Positions 32,983 to 42,374 of a DNA stretch of 43,667 nt are shown in pieces. The notes under the pieces were generated by a model that had not been told where the DNA came from, did no database searches, and saw nothing but the letters and a program-made list of their open reading frames with translations. This DNA comes from Candidatus Cibiobacter qucibialis (GTDB taxonomy: Bacteria; Bacillota; Clostridia; Oscillospirales; Ruminococcaceae), in the NCBI GenBank assembly GCA_004000625.1, contig SAUS01000015.1:1-43667 (forward strand). The letters run 5' to 3'. A program made the position numbers and the translations under genes. Position 1 is the stretch's first letter, and every line of letters begins with the position of its first letter.

Positions 32983-33918
32983 GTGGAGCAGTTTTTCGTC
33001 AGCCTTGACAAGCTTGCGCGCGAATCCCATCTGACCGTTGCCTACACCCCCAAGGATCTTGACCAGTTCAAGGTCTATACCGCCGAGGTTTACCGCCCCG
33101 GCATCATGCTGGCCGGTTACTATCAGTACTTTGACCGCACCCGGATCCAGATCATCGGCCTGACTGAGCTTTCCTACCTGAATGAGCTGGACCCGGAAAT
33201 CCGCCGTACCCATCTCGAAAAGCTTTTCTCTTTCCAGCCGCCGGCAGTCATCCTGACCCGCGGATTTGAGCCGTTGCCGGAAATGATGGAGTTTGCCCAA
33301 AAGTACGGCGTGCCACTGCTGCAGTCGGCTGAGATGACCTCCCCGCTGATGAGCTCCCTGATCCAGGCGCTGAGCACCGAGCTTGCCCCCCGCATCACCC
33401 GCCACGGCGTGTTGGTGGAAGTATACGGCGAAGGTATCCTGATCCTTGGCGACAGCGGCGTTGGCAAAAGCGAGACGGCCATTGAGCTGGTCAAGCGCGG
33501 CCACCGCCTGATTGCGGACGATGCTGTGGAGCTGCGCAAGGTTTCCAGCAGCAAGATCATGGGCATGGCACCGGAGAACATCCGCCACTTTATTGAGCTG
33601 CGCGGCATCGGCATCATCAACGTGGCGCGCCTGTTTGGTATCGGCGCGGTCAAAAACAGCGTTGAGGTGGAAATGGTCATTGAGCTGGAGGCCTGGGACC
33701 GCACCAAGAATTATGACCGCACCGGTCTGGAAAGCAATACCTATGATATCCTTGGCGTTAAGGTGCCCAGTATGCTGATCCCCGTTATGCCCGGCCGTAA
33801 CCTGGCCGTTATCCTGGAAACTGCAGCCATCAACAATCGCCAGAAAGAGATGGGCTATAACGCGGCGCAGGAACTGCTCAACCGCCTTGGCTTGCAGAAC
33901 GATGTGAGCGGGTTCTGA
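32983..33918 (+). CDS. hprK: HPr kinase/phosphorylase
   Basis: HprK phosphorylates HPr on Ser46 when fructose-1,6-bisphosphate is high and removes it when phosphate is high, setting carbon catabolite repression with CcpA. The 311-residue protein has the regulatory N-terminal domain (1-130), the P-loop GDSGVGKS (156-163), a nearby His141, and the signature ELRGIGIINV near 205. The start is GTG 32983, 11 bases after AAAGGGG; a TTG at 32962 would overlap that site and is rejected. It heads the cluster hprK, PHP, ROK, murB, rapZ, whiA, dnaE that is common in Clostridia. Confidence 0.96.
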   Translation: MEQFFVSLDKLARESHLTVAYTPKDLDQFKVYTAEVYRPGIMLAGYYQYFDRTRIQIIGLTELSYLNELDPEIRRTHLEKLFSFQPPAVILTRGFEPLPEMMEFAQKYGVPLLQSAEMTSPLMSSLIQALSTELAPRITRHGVLVEVYGEGILILGDSGVGKSETAIELVKRGHRLIADDAVELRKVSSSKIMGMAPENIRHFIELRGIGIINVARLFGIGAVKNSVEVEMVIELEAWDRTKNYDRTGLESNTYDILGVKVPSMLIPVMPGRNLAVILETAAINNRQKEMGYNAAQELLNRLGLQNDVSGF

Positions 33919-33968
33919 GCCTGGCTGTAAATTATCATTTTATCACTAGAAACGGAAGTACCATCTGT

Positions 33969-34718
33969 ATGCAGATCATTGCGGATCTTCACACCCATAC
34001 TTTAAGCGCTACCCATGCATTTAATACCTTAGATGAAATGGCTGCCAAAGCCGCCGCCCTCGGCTATGCGGCGCTGGCCATTACCGACCACGGCCCGGCT
34101 ATGCCGGATGCCCCGCACATGTGGCATTTTGCCAACCAGACGGCTTTGCCGCTGGTACTGCACGGCGTTGCGATGATGTACGGCGCGGAGGCCAATGTGA
34201 TGGACACAAACGGCGGGCTGGATTTTACCCAAAGCCGCTTGCGGGCGCTGGATTGGGTTGTGGCATCCATCCACAGCCCCTGCATCCCCGGTCTGCTGAC
34301 CGAAAAAGAAGCCACCCGCCTGTGGCTGGCTGTGGCCGAAAACCCTTATGTGGATTGCATCGGCCATTCCGAGCAGCAGAATTACCGCTATGACTATGAC
34401 CTTGTAACCAAAGCGTTCGCCAAAAACCATAAGGTTGTGGAGCTCAACGGCAATTCCGTCAATGTGCGGCGGGATGGTATCCCCAACATGAAGCTGCTGC
34501 TGGCCGCCTGCCTGAAAAACGGCTGCCATATTGCGCTGGATACCGACGCCCACAGCACCACCCAGCTGCAAGGCAACATGCCCCCGCTGCTGGCGATGCT
34601 GGAAGAAATGCAGTTCCCGCAGGAACTTGTGGTAAACGCCACGCGGCAGAACCTTGTAAATGAGCTAAAACTGCACGGCCGCATCTGTGCAGAATATATA
34701 GGAGGAGAAATCTTATGA
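33969..34718 (+). CDS. PHP-domain phosphatase (YcdX-like)
   Basis: A 249-residue protein consisting of one PHP metal-dependent hydrolase domain. Metal ligands are visible as DLHTHT (6-11), TDHG near 40, GAEAN, a VVASIHSPC histidine, CIGHSE and a final DTDAHS. YcdX-type PHP proteins dephosphorylate small phosphate esters; the substrate is not known. No strong ribosome binding site precedes ATG 33969 (CGGAAG is the best match). The stop overlaps the ROK kinase gene by four bases, so a sugar phosphate substrate is plausible. Confidence 0.87.
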   Translation: MQIIADLHTHTLSATHAFNTLDEMAAKAAALGYAALAITDHGPAMPDAPHMWHFANQTALPLVLHGVAMMYGAEANVMDTNGGLDFTQSRLRALDWVVASIHSPCIPGLLTEKEATRLWLAVAENPYVDCIGHSEQQNYRYDYDLVTKAFAKNHKVVELNGNSVNVRRDGIPNMKLLLAACLKNGCHIALDTDAHSTTQLQGNMPPLLAMLEEMQFPQELVVNATRQNLVNELKLHGRICAEYIGGEIL

Positions 34719-35668
34719 AATACACCATTGGTATCGATCTTGGCGGCACTACCATGACGGCAGGCCTTGTTGACGAAGCTTACAACATTGTGGGCAAAAT
34801 TACCCGCCCGACCCGCCTGCCGCGTCCGGCGCAGGACCTGGAGCGGGCACTGGCAGATTTGTGCCGTGCTGTTGCCAAAGACTGCAAGATTGATTTTGCA
34901 GATGTCAGCTATGTGGGCATCGGTACCCCGGGCAGTGTGAATTTTACCACCGGCTTTGTGGGCTATAACACCAACTTCGGCTACTATGACTGGAACCTGG
35001 GGCCTGACCTGGAAGCTCTGCTCGGCTGCAAGGTCTATGTGGAAAACGATGCCAACGCAGCAGCATTTGGCGAATACATCGCAGGCGGCGCAAAGGGCTT
35101 CAAGGATGCCGTTGTTATCACGCTGGGTACCGGCATTGGCAGCGGCATTATCCTGGGCGGCAAGATTCTGCGCGGATTCAACTTTGCTGCTGGCGAGATG
35201 GGCCATACCGTGATTGTAAAGGGTGGACGCAAGTGCAACTGCGGCCGTTACGGCTGCTGGGAACGTTATGCTTCCTCCCGCGCTCTTTCGGAGGATGCCC
35301 GCGAAGCGATGACCCGGCACCCCGAGAGCATGATGTGGAAACTGGCGGGGGATATTGACCATGTGAACGCCAAGATCCCCTTTGACGCGATGGAAGCCGG
35401 CGATGCAACCGCCAAGGCTGTTGTGGATAATTGGATCGAATATGTTGCCTGCGGCATTTCCAACGTTGTGAATACCTTTGAGCCGGAAGCCATCTGCATT
35501 GGCGGCGGTGTTTCCAATCAGGGAGAAACCCTGCTGGCACCCATCCGCAAGTATGTGGAGGAAGAAACCAAAAACATTACCACCGGCAAAATGCCCGCTA
35601 TTCGTGCCTGTGTGCTGACCAACGATGCCGGCGTGATCGGCGCGGCAGCCCTGGCAAATTCTATCTGA
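34715..35668 (+). CDS. ROK-family glucokinase
   Basis: A 317-residue ROK sugar kinase. It has the N-terminal ATP-binding motif IGIDLGGTTM (5-14), GTPGSVN, the catalytic VENDANAAAFGE with Asp and the GTGIGSGI phosphate loop. The zinc-binding motif CNCGRYGCWERYAS (about 172-185) follows, with the upstream His in GEMGHT. There is no N-terminal helix-turn-helix, so it is a kinase rather than a repressor, most likely a glucokinase feeding glycolysis with pfkA at 42375. GGAGGAG precedes ATG 34715, which overlaps the PHP gene. Confidence 0.92.
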   Translation: MKYTIGIDLGGTTMTAGLVDEAYNIVGKITRPTRLPRPAQDLERALADLCRAVAKDCKIDFADVSYVGIGTPGSVNFTTGFVGYNTNFGYYDWNLGPDLEALLGCKVYVENDANAAAFGEYIAGGAKGFKDAVVITLGTGIGSGIILGGKILRGFNFAAGEMGHTVIVKGGRKCNCGRYGCWERYASSRALSEDAREAMTRHPESMMWKLAGDIDHVNAKIPFDAMEAGDATAKAVVDNWIEYVACGISNVVNTFEPEAICIGGGVSNQGETLLAPIRKYVEEETKNITTGKMPAIRACVLTNDAGVIGAAALANSI

Positions 35669-35688
35669 GCCGTTTGTGAGGTTTGCTT

Positions 35689-36603
35689 ATGAACGAGCAA
35701 TTTCTTGCAGCTTTGCAGGCAGAAAACCTGCCTGTCAGCCTTGATGAATCCCTGGGGCGGCATACAACGTTCCGCATTGGCGGCAATGCAGACTTTTTTT
35801 GTGTGCCCGCCACGGTAACGCAGCTGACCCGTATTCTGGAACTGTGCCGCCAATATCAAGTCCGCACCTATCTGCTGGGCAACGGTTCCAACACGCTGTT
35901 TTCGGATGCAGGGTTCGGCGGGGCGGTTATCTGCCTGACGGGGTTAAACTCCCGCTTTTCCATGCAGGCCCAGCCGGATGGCAGCACCAAGGTGCTGGCC
36001 CCGGCTGGCATGATGCTTTCCGCTCTTTGCAACACCGCCCAGAAGGAAAGCCTGGCCGGGCTGGAATTTGCCTTCGGCATTCCCGGCACGGTGGGCGGGG
36101 CTGTGTATATGAACGCGGGCGCTTACGGCGGAGAAATAAAGGACGTGCTGACAGCTGTTACGTTCTTGGACGAAAACCTGCATCTGCAAACCCTGCCTGT
36201 GCAGGAACTGCAGCTGGGTTATCGCACCAGCATTTTTGAGCGGTGCTCCTGGTGCATCCTGGAAGCGGAATTTACCCTGCACCCCGGTGATGCACAGGAG
36301 ATCCATACCGCCATGCAGGAATATATGCGCCGCCGCAAAGAAAAACAGCCGCTGGAATACCCGTCCGCCGGCAGTACCTTCAAGCGCCCTGTGGGCCAGT
36401 TTGCCGGCAAGCTAATCGAGGACTGCGGCCTGCGCGGTTTCCGCGTGGGCGGGGCAGCCATCAGTGAAAAGCACTGCGGCTTTGTGGTCAACCTGGGTAA
36501 TGCCACCTGCGCGGATGTTGTCAGCCTGACGGAGCAGGTGCGGCAGATCGTGCTGGAAAAAACCGGCTGCACCCTGGAACGCGAGATCCGCGTGGTGGAA
36601 TAA
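35689..36603 (+). CDS. murB: UDP-N-acetylenolpyruvoylglucosamine reductase MurB
   Basis: MurB uses NADPH and FAD to reduce UDP-GlcNAc-enolpyruvate to UDP-MurNAc, the second step of peptidoglycan precursor synthesis. The 304-residue protein has TTFRIGGNADFF (about 27-38), GNGSNTLFSD, the FAD segment GIPGTVGGAVYMNAGAYGGE, and GSTFKRP with AGKLIEDCGLRGFRVGGA. It lacks the extra segments of type I enzymes, so it is type II as in other Firmicutes. ATG 35689 has TGAGG seven bases upstream; TTG 35683 in frame is less likely. Confidence 0.96.
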   Translation: MNEQFLAALQAENLPVSLDESLGRHTTFRIGGNADFFCVPATVTQLTRILELCRQYQVRTYLLGNGSNTLFSDAGFGGAVICLTGLNSRFSMQAQPDGSTKVLAPAGMMLSALCNTAQKESLAGLEFAFGIPGTVGGAVYMNAGAYGGEIKDVLTAVTFLDENLHLQTLPVQELQLGYRTSIFERCSWCILEAEFTLHPGDAQEIHTAMQEYMRRRKEKQPLEYPSAGSTFKRPVGQFAGKLIEDCGLRGFRVGGAAISEKHCGFVVNLGNATCADVVSLTEQVRQIVLEKTGCTLEREIRVVE

Positions 36604-36675
36604 CCATGCCGCATCTTGATGCCTGCCAGGCAAGGAACGGTATTCCGTCCCGCTGAATGAGAGAGGAACAACAGG

Positions 36676-37539
36676 ATGAACTTTTTGATCGTAACCGGCC
36701 TTTCCGGCGCAGGCAAGTCCATGGCGGTCAACGCGCTGGAAGATATCGGATTTTTCTGCATTGATAATATCCCGGCGGGCCTTTTGCCCCGTATCCTGGA
36801 CTTTGCCCAGCAGGGCGAAAACCAGCTCAGCCGCGTTGCGGTCGTGATGGACATCCGCGGCCTGCATTCTGTTCAGGAAACCAATGAGGCACTGGAAGCG
36901 CTGGACGAAAAGAAAATGCCTTATGACATCCTGTTCCTGGATGCCAGCGATGCCGCCATCCGCCGCCGCTATAAAGAGACCCGCCGTGTGCATCCCATGA
37001 CCATCAGCGAGGGGATCCCGGTCAGTGAGGCAATCACCAAAGAACGGCAGATATTACAGCCCCTGCGGGAACGTGCAAAATATGTGATCGATACCTCTTT
37101 GCTTTCTACCGCACAAAACCGGGAACGTGTTTCCAGCCTGTTTTTGCAAAAAGGTCAGTGTGCCATGTCTATCAACGTGGTTTCCTTTGGTTTCAAATAC
37201 GGTCTTCCGCAGGAAGCGGACATCGTGTTTGATGTGCGCTGCCTGCCCAACCCGTTCTATGTGCCAGAGCTGAAAGAAAAGACTGGCCTGGACCAGGAAG
37301 TGGTGGACTATGTGATGAAGTTCCCTGAATCGCAGGAGCTGCTGCGCCGGATAGAGAGCTTTCTGGAATATGCGCTGCCGCTGTATGTTAAGGAGGGCAA
37401 AAGCCAGCTGATGATCGCCATTGGCTGCACCGGCGGCAAGCACCGTTCTATCACTTTTGCCCGCAAGATCGGGGAGTACTGCACAAAGCTTGGTTACCAG
37501 CCCAGCGTGCAGCACCGCGATGCCCGCCGCACGGCCTGA
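36676..37539 (+). CDS. rapZ: RNase adapter protein RapZ (YvcJ)
   Basis: RapZ/YvcJ binds nucleotides. In enterobacteria it directs RNase E to a small RNA controlling glucosamine-6-phosphate synthase; in Bacillus it affects competence. The 287-residue protein has a P-loop GLSGAGKS (8-15), a DIRG Walker B-like segment near 60, and a conserved C-terminal domain with FGFKYG and IGCTGGKHRS (about 172-270). The 72-base gap after murB has short palindromes but no T-run terminator. In most relatives yvcK lies between rapZ and whiA; here whiA follows directly after 41 bases. Confidence 0.95.
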   Translation: MNFLIVTGLSGAGKSMAVNALEDIGFFCIDNIPAGLLPRILDFAQQGENQLSRVAVVMDIRGLHSVQETNEALEALDEKKMPYDILFLDASDAAIRRRYKETRRVHPMTISEGIPVSEAITKERQILQPLRERAKYVIDTSLLSTAQNRERVSSLFLQKGQCAMSINVVSFGFKYGLPQEADIVFDVRCLPNPFYVPELKEKTGLDQEVVDYVMKFPESQELLRRIESFLEYALPLYVKEGKSQLMIAIGCTGGKHRSITFARKIGEYCTKLGYQPSVQHRDARRTA

Positions 37540-37580
37540 TACATCCAAATCTCCCGATAAAGAGAGTGTGAACACCAAAC

Positions 37581-38564
37581 GTGAGTTTTTCCCAAGACGT
37601 TAAAAACGAGATACTGCACCGCAAAATCGTGCGTAGCTGCTGTGTTACCGCAGCAGCTTACGCGGTTGCCTGCTTTGGCAAGTATTTTGATGACCGCGGC
37701 GTGGTTTTGCAGACCGAAAACGAGGGCATTGCCCAGCTGGCACAAAAGCTGTATGCCCGCTGCGGCATTACCGGTACCGTAATTTCCAAGGAGCGCGGCA
37801 CCGGCCTGATTTATGAGTTCAGCGTAAAAGACCCCGAACAGGTACAGAAAATGCTGAACCTGTTTGGACATACTGGCCGCGAAACCACCCTGCGCATCCG
37901 GCCGGACTGCTTCAAATGCCAGAAATGCGGATCATTTTTCATTTCCACTGCATTTTTATGCTGCGGTACGGCAACCGACCCGGAAAAGGAATATAACATT
38001 GAGTTCCTTTCGCCCCGGCACTCACTTTCGCAGCAGCTGGAGGGCATTCTGGCCCAGTATGAGTTCAATCCCCACCGCGCCGTGCGCAAGGGGGCCAACA
38101 CGGTGTATGTCAAATCCAGCGACCATCTGGAAGATCTGCTGACCTTTATGGGCGCGGGCAACGCCGCCATGCGCATCATGGAACAACGCATGTATAACGA
38201 TATGCGCAATAAAACCAACCGCCTTTCCAACTGCGAAACCGCCAACATGGGCAAAACCGTACAGGCAGCCGTGCAGGTGCGCCTTGCGATTGAGATGCTG
38301 GAAGAGGCCGGCGCGCTGGAAACCATGCCCAAACCATTGCAGCAGGCAGCCCGCCTGCGGATGCAGTACCCCGAAATGCCGCTTGCCAAACTGGCGGAAA
38401 AGTTTGACCCGCCTGTCAGCAAAGCAGGGCTTTCCCACCGGTTCAAGCGGATCCAGGAAGCTGCCGCTCGCCTGAACGCCGCTGCATCAGCACAGCCGGA
38501 AGAGCAGGAAAATCTTAAAGCGCCGGAACCAGCAGGACAGGACATCGCACCATCTCCGCAATAA
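37581..38564 (+). CDS. whiA: DNA-binding protein WhiA
   Basis: WhiA joins a LAGLIDADG-like N-terminal fold to a C-terminal helix-turn-helix; in Firmicutes it affects division and chromosome segregation, in Streptomyces sporulation. The 327-residue protein shows SFSQDVKNEIL at the start, the Cys-containing CFKCQKCG stretch and LCCG (about 110-130), and the HTH region KFDPPVSKAGLSHRFKRIQ (about 275-293). An Ala/Glu/Pro-rich tail of about 30 residues is added. The start is GTG 37581, with only a weak upstream GAGAG. Confidence 0.95.
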   Translation: MSFSQDVKNEILHRKIVRSCCVTAAAYAVACFGKYFDDRGVVLQTENEGIAQLAQKLYARCGITGTVISKERGTGLIYEFSVKDPEQVQKMLNLFGHTGRETTLRIRPDCFKCQKCGSFFISTAFLCCGTATDPEKEYNIEFLSPRHSLSQQLEGILAQYEFNPHRAVRKGANTVYVKSSDHLEDLLTFMGAGNAAMRIMEQRMYNDMRNKTNRLSNCETANMGKTVQAAVQVRLAIEMLEEAGALETMPKPLQQAARLRMQYPEMPLAKLAEKFDPPVSKAGLSHRFKRIQEAAARLNAAASAQPEEQENLKAPEPAGQDIAPSPQ

Positions 38565-38571
38565 ACCACGC

Positions 38572-38600
38572 AAAGCCGCTGCGTAACTGCTGCGGCTTTT
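38572..38600 (+). terminator. Possible weak terminator between whiA and dnaE
   Basis: AAAGCCGC (38572-38579) pairs with GCGGCTTT (38592-38599), but the T run is only four. It may cause partial termination so that dnaE is expressed below whiA. Confidence 0.5.
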
Positions 38601-38633
38601 CCGCATTTTACCACAGCAGCAAAGGGATACATT

Positions 38634-41600
38634 ATGCCAGAAACCACGCCACACCAACCGCAAAGACAGTTCACCCACCTGCACCTGCATACTGAGTACA
38701 GCCTGCTGGATGGCGCCTGCCGTATTGACCGCCTGTTTGACTATATCAAACAGCTGGGCCAGACCGCCGTTGCCATTACCGACCACGGCGTTATGTACGG
38801 CTGCGTTGCCTTTTATGATGCAGCCAAAGCCGCAGGCATCAAGCCGATCATTGGCTGTGAGGTGTATGTTGCCACCCGCACCCGCTTTGATAAGGTCAAC
38901 CGCATTGACGGCAACAACCACCTGATCCTGCTCTGCAAAAATGAAACCGGGTATAAAAACCTGATCAAAATGGTATCCGCCGGTTTCTTGGAGGGCTTTT
39001 ATTCCAAGCCGCGCATTGACCATGACCTGTTGGAGCAGTACCACGAAGGCCTGATCTGCCTTTCCGCCTGCCTTGCCGGTGAGGTCCCTCAGGCGATTCT
39101 GGCAGGGGACTATGAGCGCGCCAAGCAGATTGCTCTTTACTATAACGATCTGTTCGGCCAGGGCAACTATTATATTGAGCTGCAGGACCACGGCCTGGAA
39201 GAAGACACTACCGTTCTGCCGCAGCTTATTCGCCTTTCGCGGGAGACAGGCATCCCCATGGTTGCCACCAACGACTCCCACTACATCACCCGCGAGGACG
39301 CCAAGATGCAGAGCATTCTGCTGTGCATCCAGACCGGCAAAACCGTCAACGATGTGGACCGCATGGAGTTTCAGACCGAGGAATTCTATGTAAAAAGCAC
39401 CGATGAAATGTATGACCTGTTCTCCATGGTGCCGGAAGCCTGCGAGAACACCAACAAAATTGCAGAACAGTGCAACTTTGACTTTGTGTTTGGCGATACC
39501 AAGCTCCCGTATTTCAAAGCTCCGGACGGCATGGAAAACCAGGAATACTTTGAAAAGCTCTGTTATGAGGGCTTGGAACGCCGCTACCCCGGCAAGATAA
39601 CGGATGCCTTGCGTGAACGCCTGGAATACGAGATTGGCGTGGTTAAAAAGATGGGGTACACCAACTATTACCTCATCGTGTATGACTTTATCAATTACGC
39701 CAAAAGCCGCGATATCCCGGTCGGCCCCGGCCGCGGCTCCGGTGCGGGCAGCCTGGCGGCCTATTGTGTTGGTATTACGGACATTGACCCCATCCGCTAC
39801 AGTTTGATTTTTGAACGCTTCCTGAATCCGGAACGTGTCTCTATGCCAGACTTTGATGTTGACTTTTGTTACGAGCGCCGCCAGGAAGTGATTGATTACG
39901 TCAACCGCAAGTATGGCCGTGACCATGTGGCACAGATCGTGACCTTTGGAACTATGGCCGCCCGTGCCGCCGTGCGCGATGTCGGCCGCGTGATGGGTAT
40001 GCCGTACCAGGACGTGGATAAGGTGGCCAAGCTGATTCCTACTGAACTGAAAATGACGCTGAACCATGCGCTGGAGGTTTCGCCGGACCTGAAAGCAATG
40101 TATGACGCTGAACCCCAGGTGCATGAGCTGATCGATACCTCGCTGAAAGTGGAGGGCATGCCGCGTCACGCTTCCACTCATGCGGCGGGCGTTGTGATTA
40201 CCCGCGAACCGGCTACCGAGTATGTGCCGCTTTCCACCAACGATGGTCTGCCGGTTACCCAGTTCAACATGGTGGAAATTGAGCGCCTTGGCCTGCTCAA
40301 GATGGACTTCCTTGGCCTGCGCACCCTGACCGTTATCCATGATACCGAAGCCGCCGTGCGCCTGCATGAACCGGATTTCCGCATTGCCAATCTGGATTAT
40401 GACGATGCCGCTACTTATGCTATGCTGGAACGGGGCGAAACAGAGGGCATCTTCCAGCTTGAATCTACTGGTATGACCCAGGTGCTGGTCAGTATGCACC
40501 CCCGCAGCCTTGAAGACGTCATCGCCCTCATCTCGCTGTACCGCCCCGGCCCCATGGATTCTATCCCGACCTATCTGCGCAACCGCAGGGAGCCGGATAA
40601 AGTCACCTATAAAACACCCCAGCTGGCCCATATCCTGGATGTTACCAACGGCTGTATCGTTTATCAGGAACAGGTCATGCAGATCTGCCGCGAGCTGGCA
40701 GGCTTCAGCTTTGGCCAGGCTGATAACGTGCGCCGTGCCATGAGCAAAAAGAAGCATAAAGTCATGGAAGCCGAGCGAGAGCACTTTGTGCATGGCTGTA
40801 CTGAGCCGGGCAAAGAGTGCGCCGGGTGTGTGAAGAACGGGATCCCGGAAGCCGTGGCCAATGAGATCTATGACGATATGGTCAGTTTTGCTTCTTATGC
40901 GTTCAACAAATCTCATGCGGCCTGCTATGCCTATGTGGCATTCCAGACAGCCTATCTCAAGTGCCATTACCCGCGCGAGTTCATGGCTGCGCTGTTGACC
41001 AGCGTACTGGACAGCACCGCCAAGGTGATTGAGTATTCGTCCGAATGCCAGCGCCTTGGCATCAAGGTCTTGCCGCCGGATATCAATGTATCCCGCGGCG
41101 GCTTTACGGTGGACGGGCAGAGCATCCGCTTTGGCCTGAACGCCGTCAAAAGCGTTGGCCGCGATTTAATTGAAGCGGTCATCAAAGAGCGCGAAAGCCG
41201 CCCATTCCGCAGCCTGTACGATTTCTGCAAGCGGATGCGCAGCAACATGCTTAACCGCCGTGCGCTGGAAAACCTGATCAAAGCCGGTGCCTTTGATACC
41301 CTGGAACCCAGCCGCCACGGCATGATGGAAAGCGTGGAAACGGTACTGCGCATTGTTGAAAACGATGCCCGCCAGAATCTGGATGGCCAGCTGGATTTGT
41401 TCAGCGCCATGGCCAGTGCCGAGGAAGCCCCCCAGAACGATGATTATCAGGTGCCCAACCTGCGTGAGTATGATTCCGGCGAGCTGCTGAAAATGGAAAA
41501 AGAGGTCTCGGGCCTGTACCTGTCCGGCCACCCGTTGGATGCTTACCGGGAAAAGATCGAAAAAATCTCCACCTGTACCATCGCTCAGCTGCAGGGAGAG

Positions 41601-42182
41601 AATGCCAGGGATTTTGATAACCAGACGGTTACCCTGGTATGTACCGTGGTCAAAAACAAGATCATGACCACAAAGTCCAATACGTTGATGGCCTTTACTA
41701 CCATTGAAGATCTGACCGGCACAATGGAGCTGTTGGTGTTCCCCCGCGTGCTGACCAGCTGCCGTGCGTATTTGCAGGAGAACGCCGTTGTTGTCACCAC
41801 TGGCCGCGCTTCCGTTAAAGAGGATGAAGGCACCCGCCTGATCGTGGAAAGCGTACTGCCGGTCGATGGTTATGATCCATCCCAAAGCTTTGGCCAGAAC
41901 CGTTCCCAGCGCATCAGCGCGGCAGCGGGGGATACGGCTGCCCAAAGCATATGGCTGCTGGTGCCCTCGCGGGAATGCGCCCAGATGCACAAGGTGGAAA
42001 ACCTGCTGCAAAATATTTTTGACGGCCCCACACCCGTATATTTCAAATTTGAAGATTCCGGCCAGCGGGTGCGTGCGCCGCAAAGTATGTGGGCCATGGA
42101 TCACCCGCTGCTGCGCCAGGAGCTGGAACGCATCTTGGGTGCTGACCATGTAAAGTTCACAACGGCACAAGCGGCAAAATAA
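38634..42182 (+). CDS. dnaE: DNA polymerase III subunit alpha DnaE
   Basis: Replicative C-family polymerase of the DnaE type; in Firmicutes with PolC it extends primers on the lagging strand. The 1182-residue protein has an N-terminal PHP domain (TDHGVMYGC near 48), the polymerase core with PGRGSGAGSLAAY and the catalytic aspartates in PDFDVDF (405-411), ASTHAAGVVI, a helix-hairpin-helix region near 830-880, and an OB domain (about 1000-1090). No 3'-5' exonuclease insertion as in PolC is present. AAAGGGA precedes ATG 38634. Confidence 0.97.
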   Translation: MPETTPHQPQRQFTHLHLHTEYSLLDGACRIDRLFDYIKQLGQTAVAITDHGVMYGCVAFYDAAKAAGIKPIIGCEVYVATRTRFDKVNRIDGNNHLILLCKNETGYKNLIKMVSAGFLEGFYSKPRIDHDLLEQYHEGLICLSACLAGEVPQAILAGDYERAKQIALYYNDLFGQGNYYIELQDHGLEEDTTVLPQLIRLSRETGIPMVATNDSHYITREDAKMQSILLCIQTGKTVNDVDRMEFQTEEFYVKSTDEMYDLFSMVPEACENTNKIAEQCNFDFVFGDTKLPYFKAPDGMENQEYFEKLCYEGLERRYPGKITDALRERLEYEIGVVKKMGYTNYYLIVYDFINYAKSRDIPVGPGRGSGAGSLAAYCVGITDIDPIRYSLIFERFLNPERVSMPDFDVDFCYERRQEVIDYVNRKYGRDHVAQIVTFGTMAARAAVRDVGRVMGMPYQDVDKVAKLIPTELKMTLNHALEVSPDLKAMYDAEPQVHELIDTSLKVEGMPRHASTHAAGVVITREPATEYVPLSTNDGLPVTQFNMVEIERLGLLKMDFLGLRTLTVIHDTEAAVRLHEPDFRIANLDYDDAATYAMLERGETEGIFQLESTGMTQVLVSMHPRSLEDVIALISLYRPGPMDSIPTYLRNRREPDKVTYKTPQLAHILDVTNGCIVYQEQVMQICRELAGFSFGQADNVRRAMSKKKHKVMEAEREHFVHGCTEPGKECAGCVKNGIPEAVANEIYDDMVSFASYAFNKSHAACYAYVAFQTAYLKCHYPREFMAALLTSVLDSTAKVIEYSSECQRLGIKVLPPDINVSRGGFTVDGQSIRFGLNAVKSVGRDLIEAVIKERESRPFRSLYDFCKRMRSNMLNRRALENLIKAGAFDTLEPSRHGMMESVETVLRIVENDARQNLDGQLDLFSAMASAEEAPQNDDYQVPNLREYDSGELLKMEKEVSGLYLSGHPLDAYREKIEKISTCTIAQLQGENARDFDNQTVTLVCTVVKNKIMTTKSNTLMAFTTIEDLTGTMELLVFPRVLTSCRAYLQENAVVVTTGRASVKEDEGTRLIVESVLPVDGYDPSQSFGQNRSQRISAAAGDTAAQSIWLLVPSRECAQMHKVENLLQNIFDGPTPVYFKFEDSGQRVRAPQSMWAMDHPLLRQELERILGADHVKFTTAQAAK

Positions 42183-42228
42183 ATCCATGCACTTTGCACG
42201 TTTTATCCATAAAATTGGGCCGCTGGTA

Positions 42229-42237
42229 TGGTATAAT
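42229..42237 (+). promoter_or_regulatory. Extended -10 promoter for pfkA
   Basis: TGGTATAAT is a perfect extended -10; no convincing -35 lies at 17 bases. The transcript would start near 42244 and carry a leader of about 130 bases. Confidence 0.65.
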
Positions 42238-42265
42238 AGCAGACAGGGGAGTATGTTAAAAAATA

Positions 42266-42353
42266 GGCAGGTTGCCCGGTGGTACGCCGGAAAATGCCTG
42301 CCGGGGAAAACCAGTTTTGCGTTTTCTTCATTGGGCCGCTCTGCGCGGCTCAA
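42266..42353 (+). promoter_or_regulatory. Folded leader of pfkA
   Basis: GGCAGG/CCTGCC (42266-42271/42297-42302) encloses CCGG/CCGG (42276-42279/42287-42290). CCCGG (42275-42279) could alternatively pair with CCGGG (42301-42305). A second stem, TTGGGCCGC/GCGGCTCAA (42331-42339/42345-42353) with one G-T pair and a five-base loop, ends eight bases before the ribosome binding site AGGAGG (42361-42366). Confidence 0.4.
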
Positions 42354-42374
42354 CTATAACAGGAGGACATTTTT

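Noticed and set aside
38487..40967. An 826-codon open frame antisense to whiA/dnaE
   Set aside because: Same artefact; dnaE on the + strand has all polymerase motifs.
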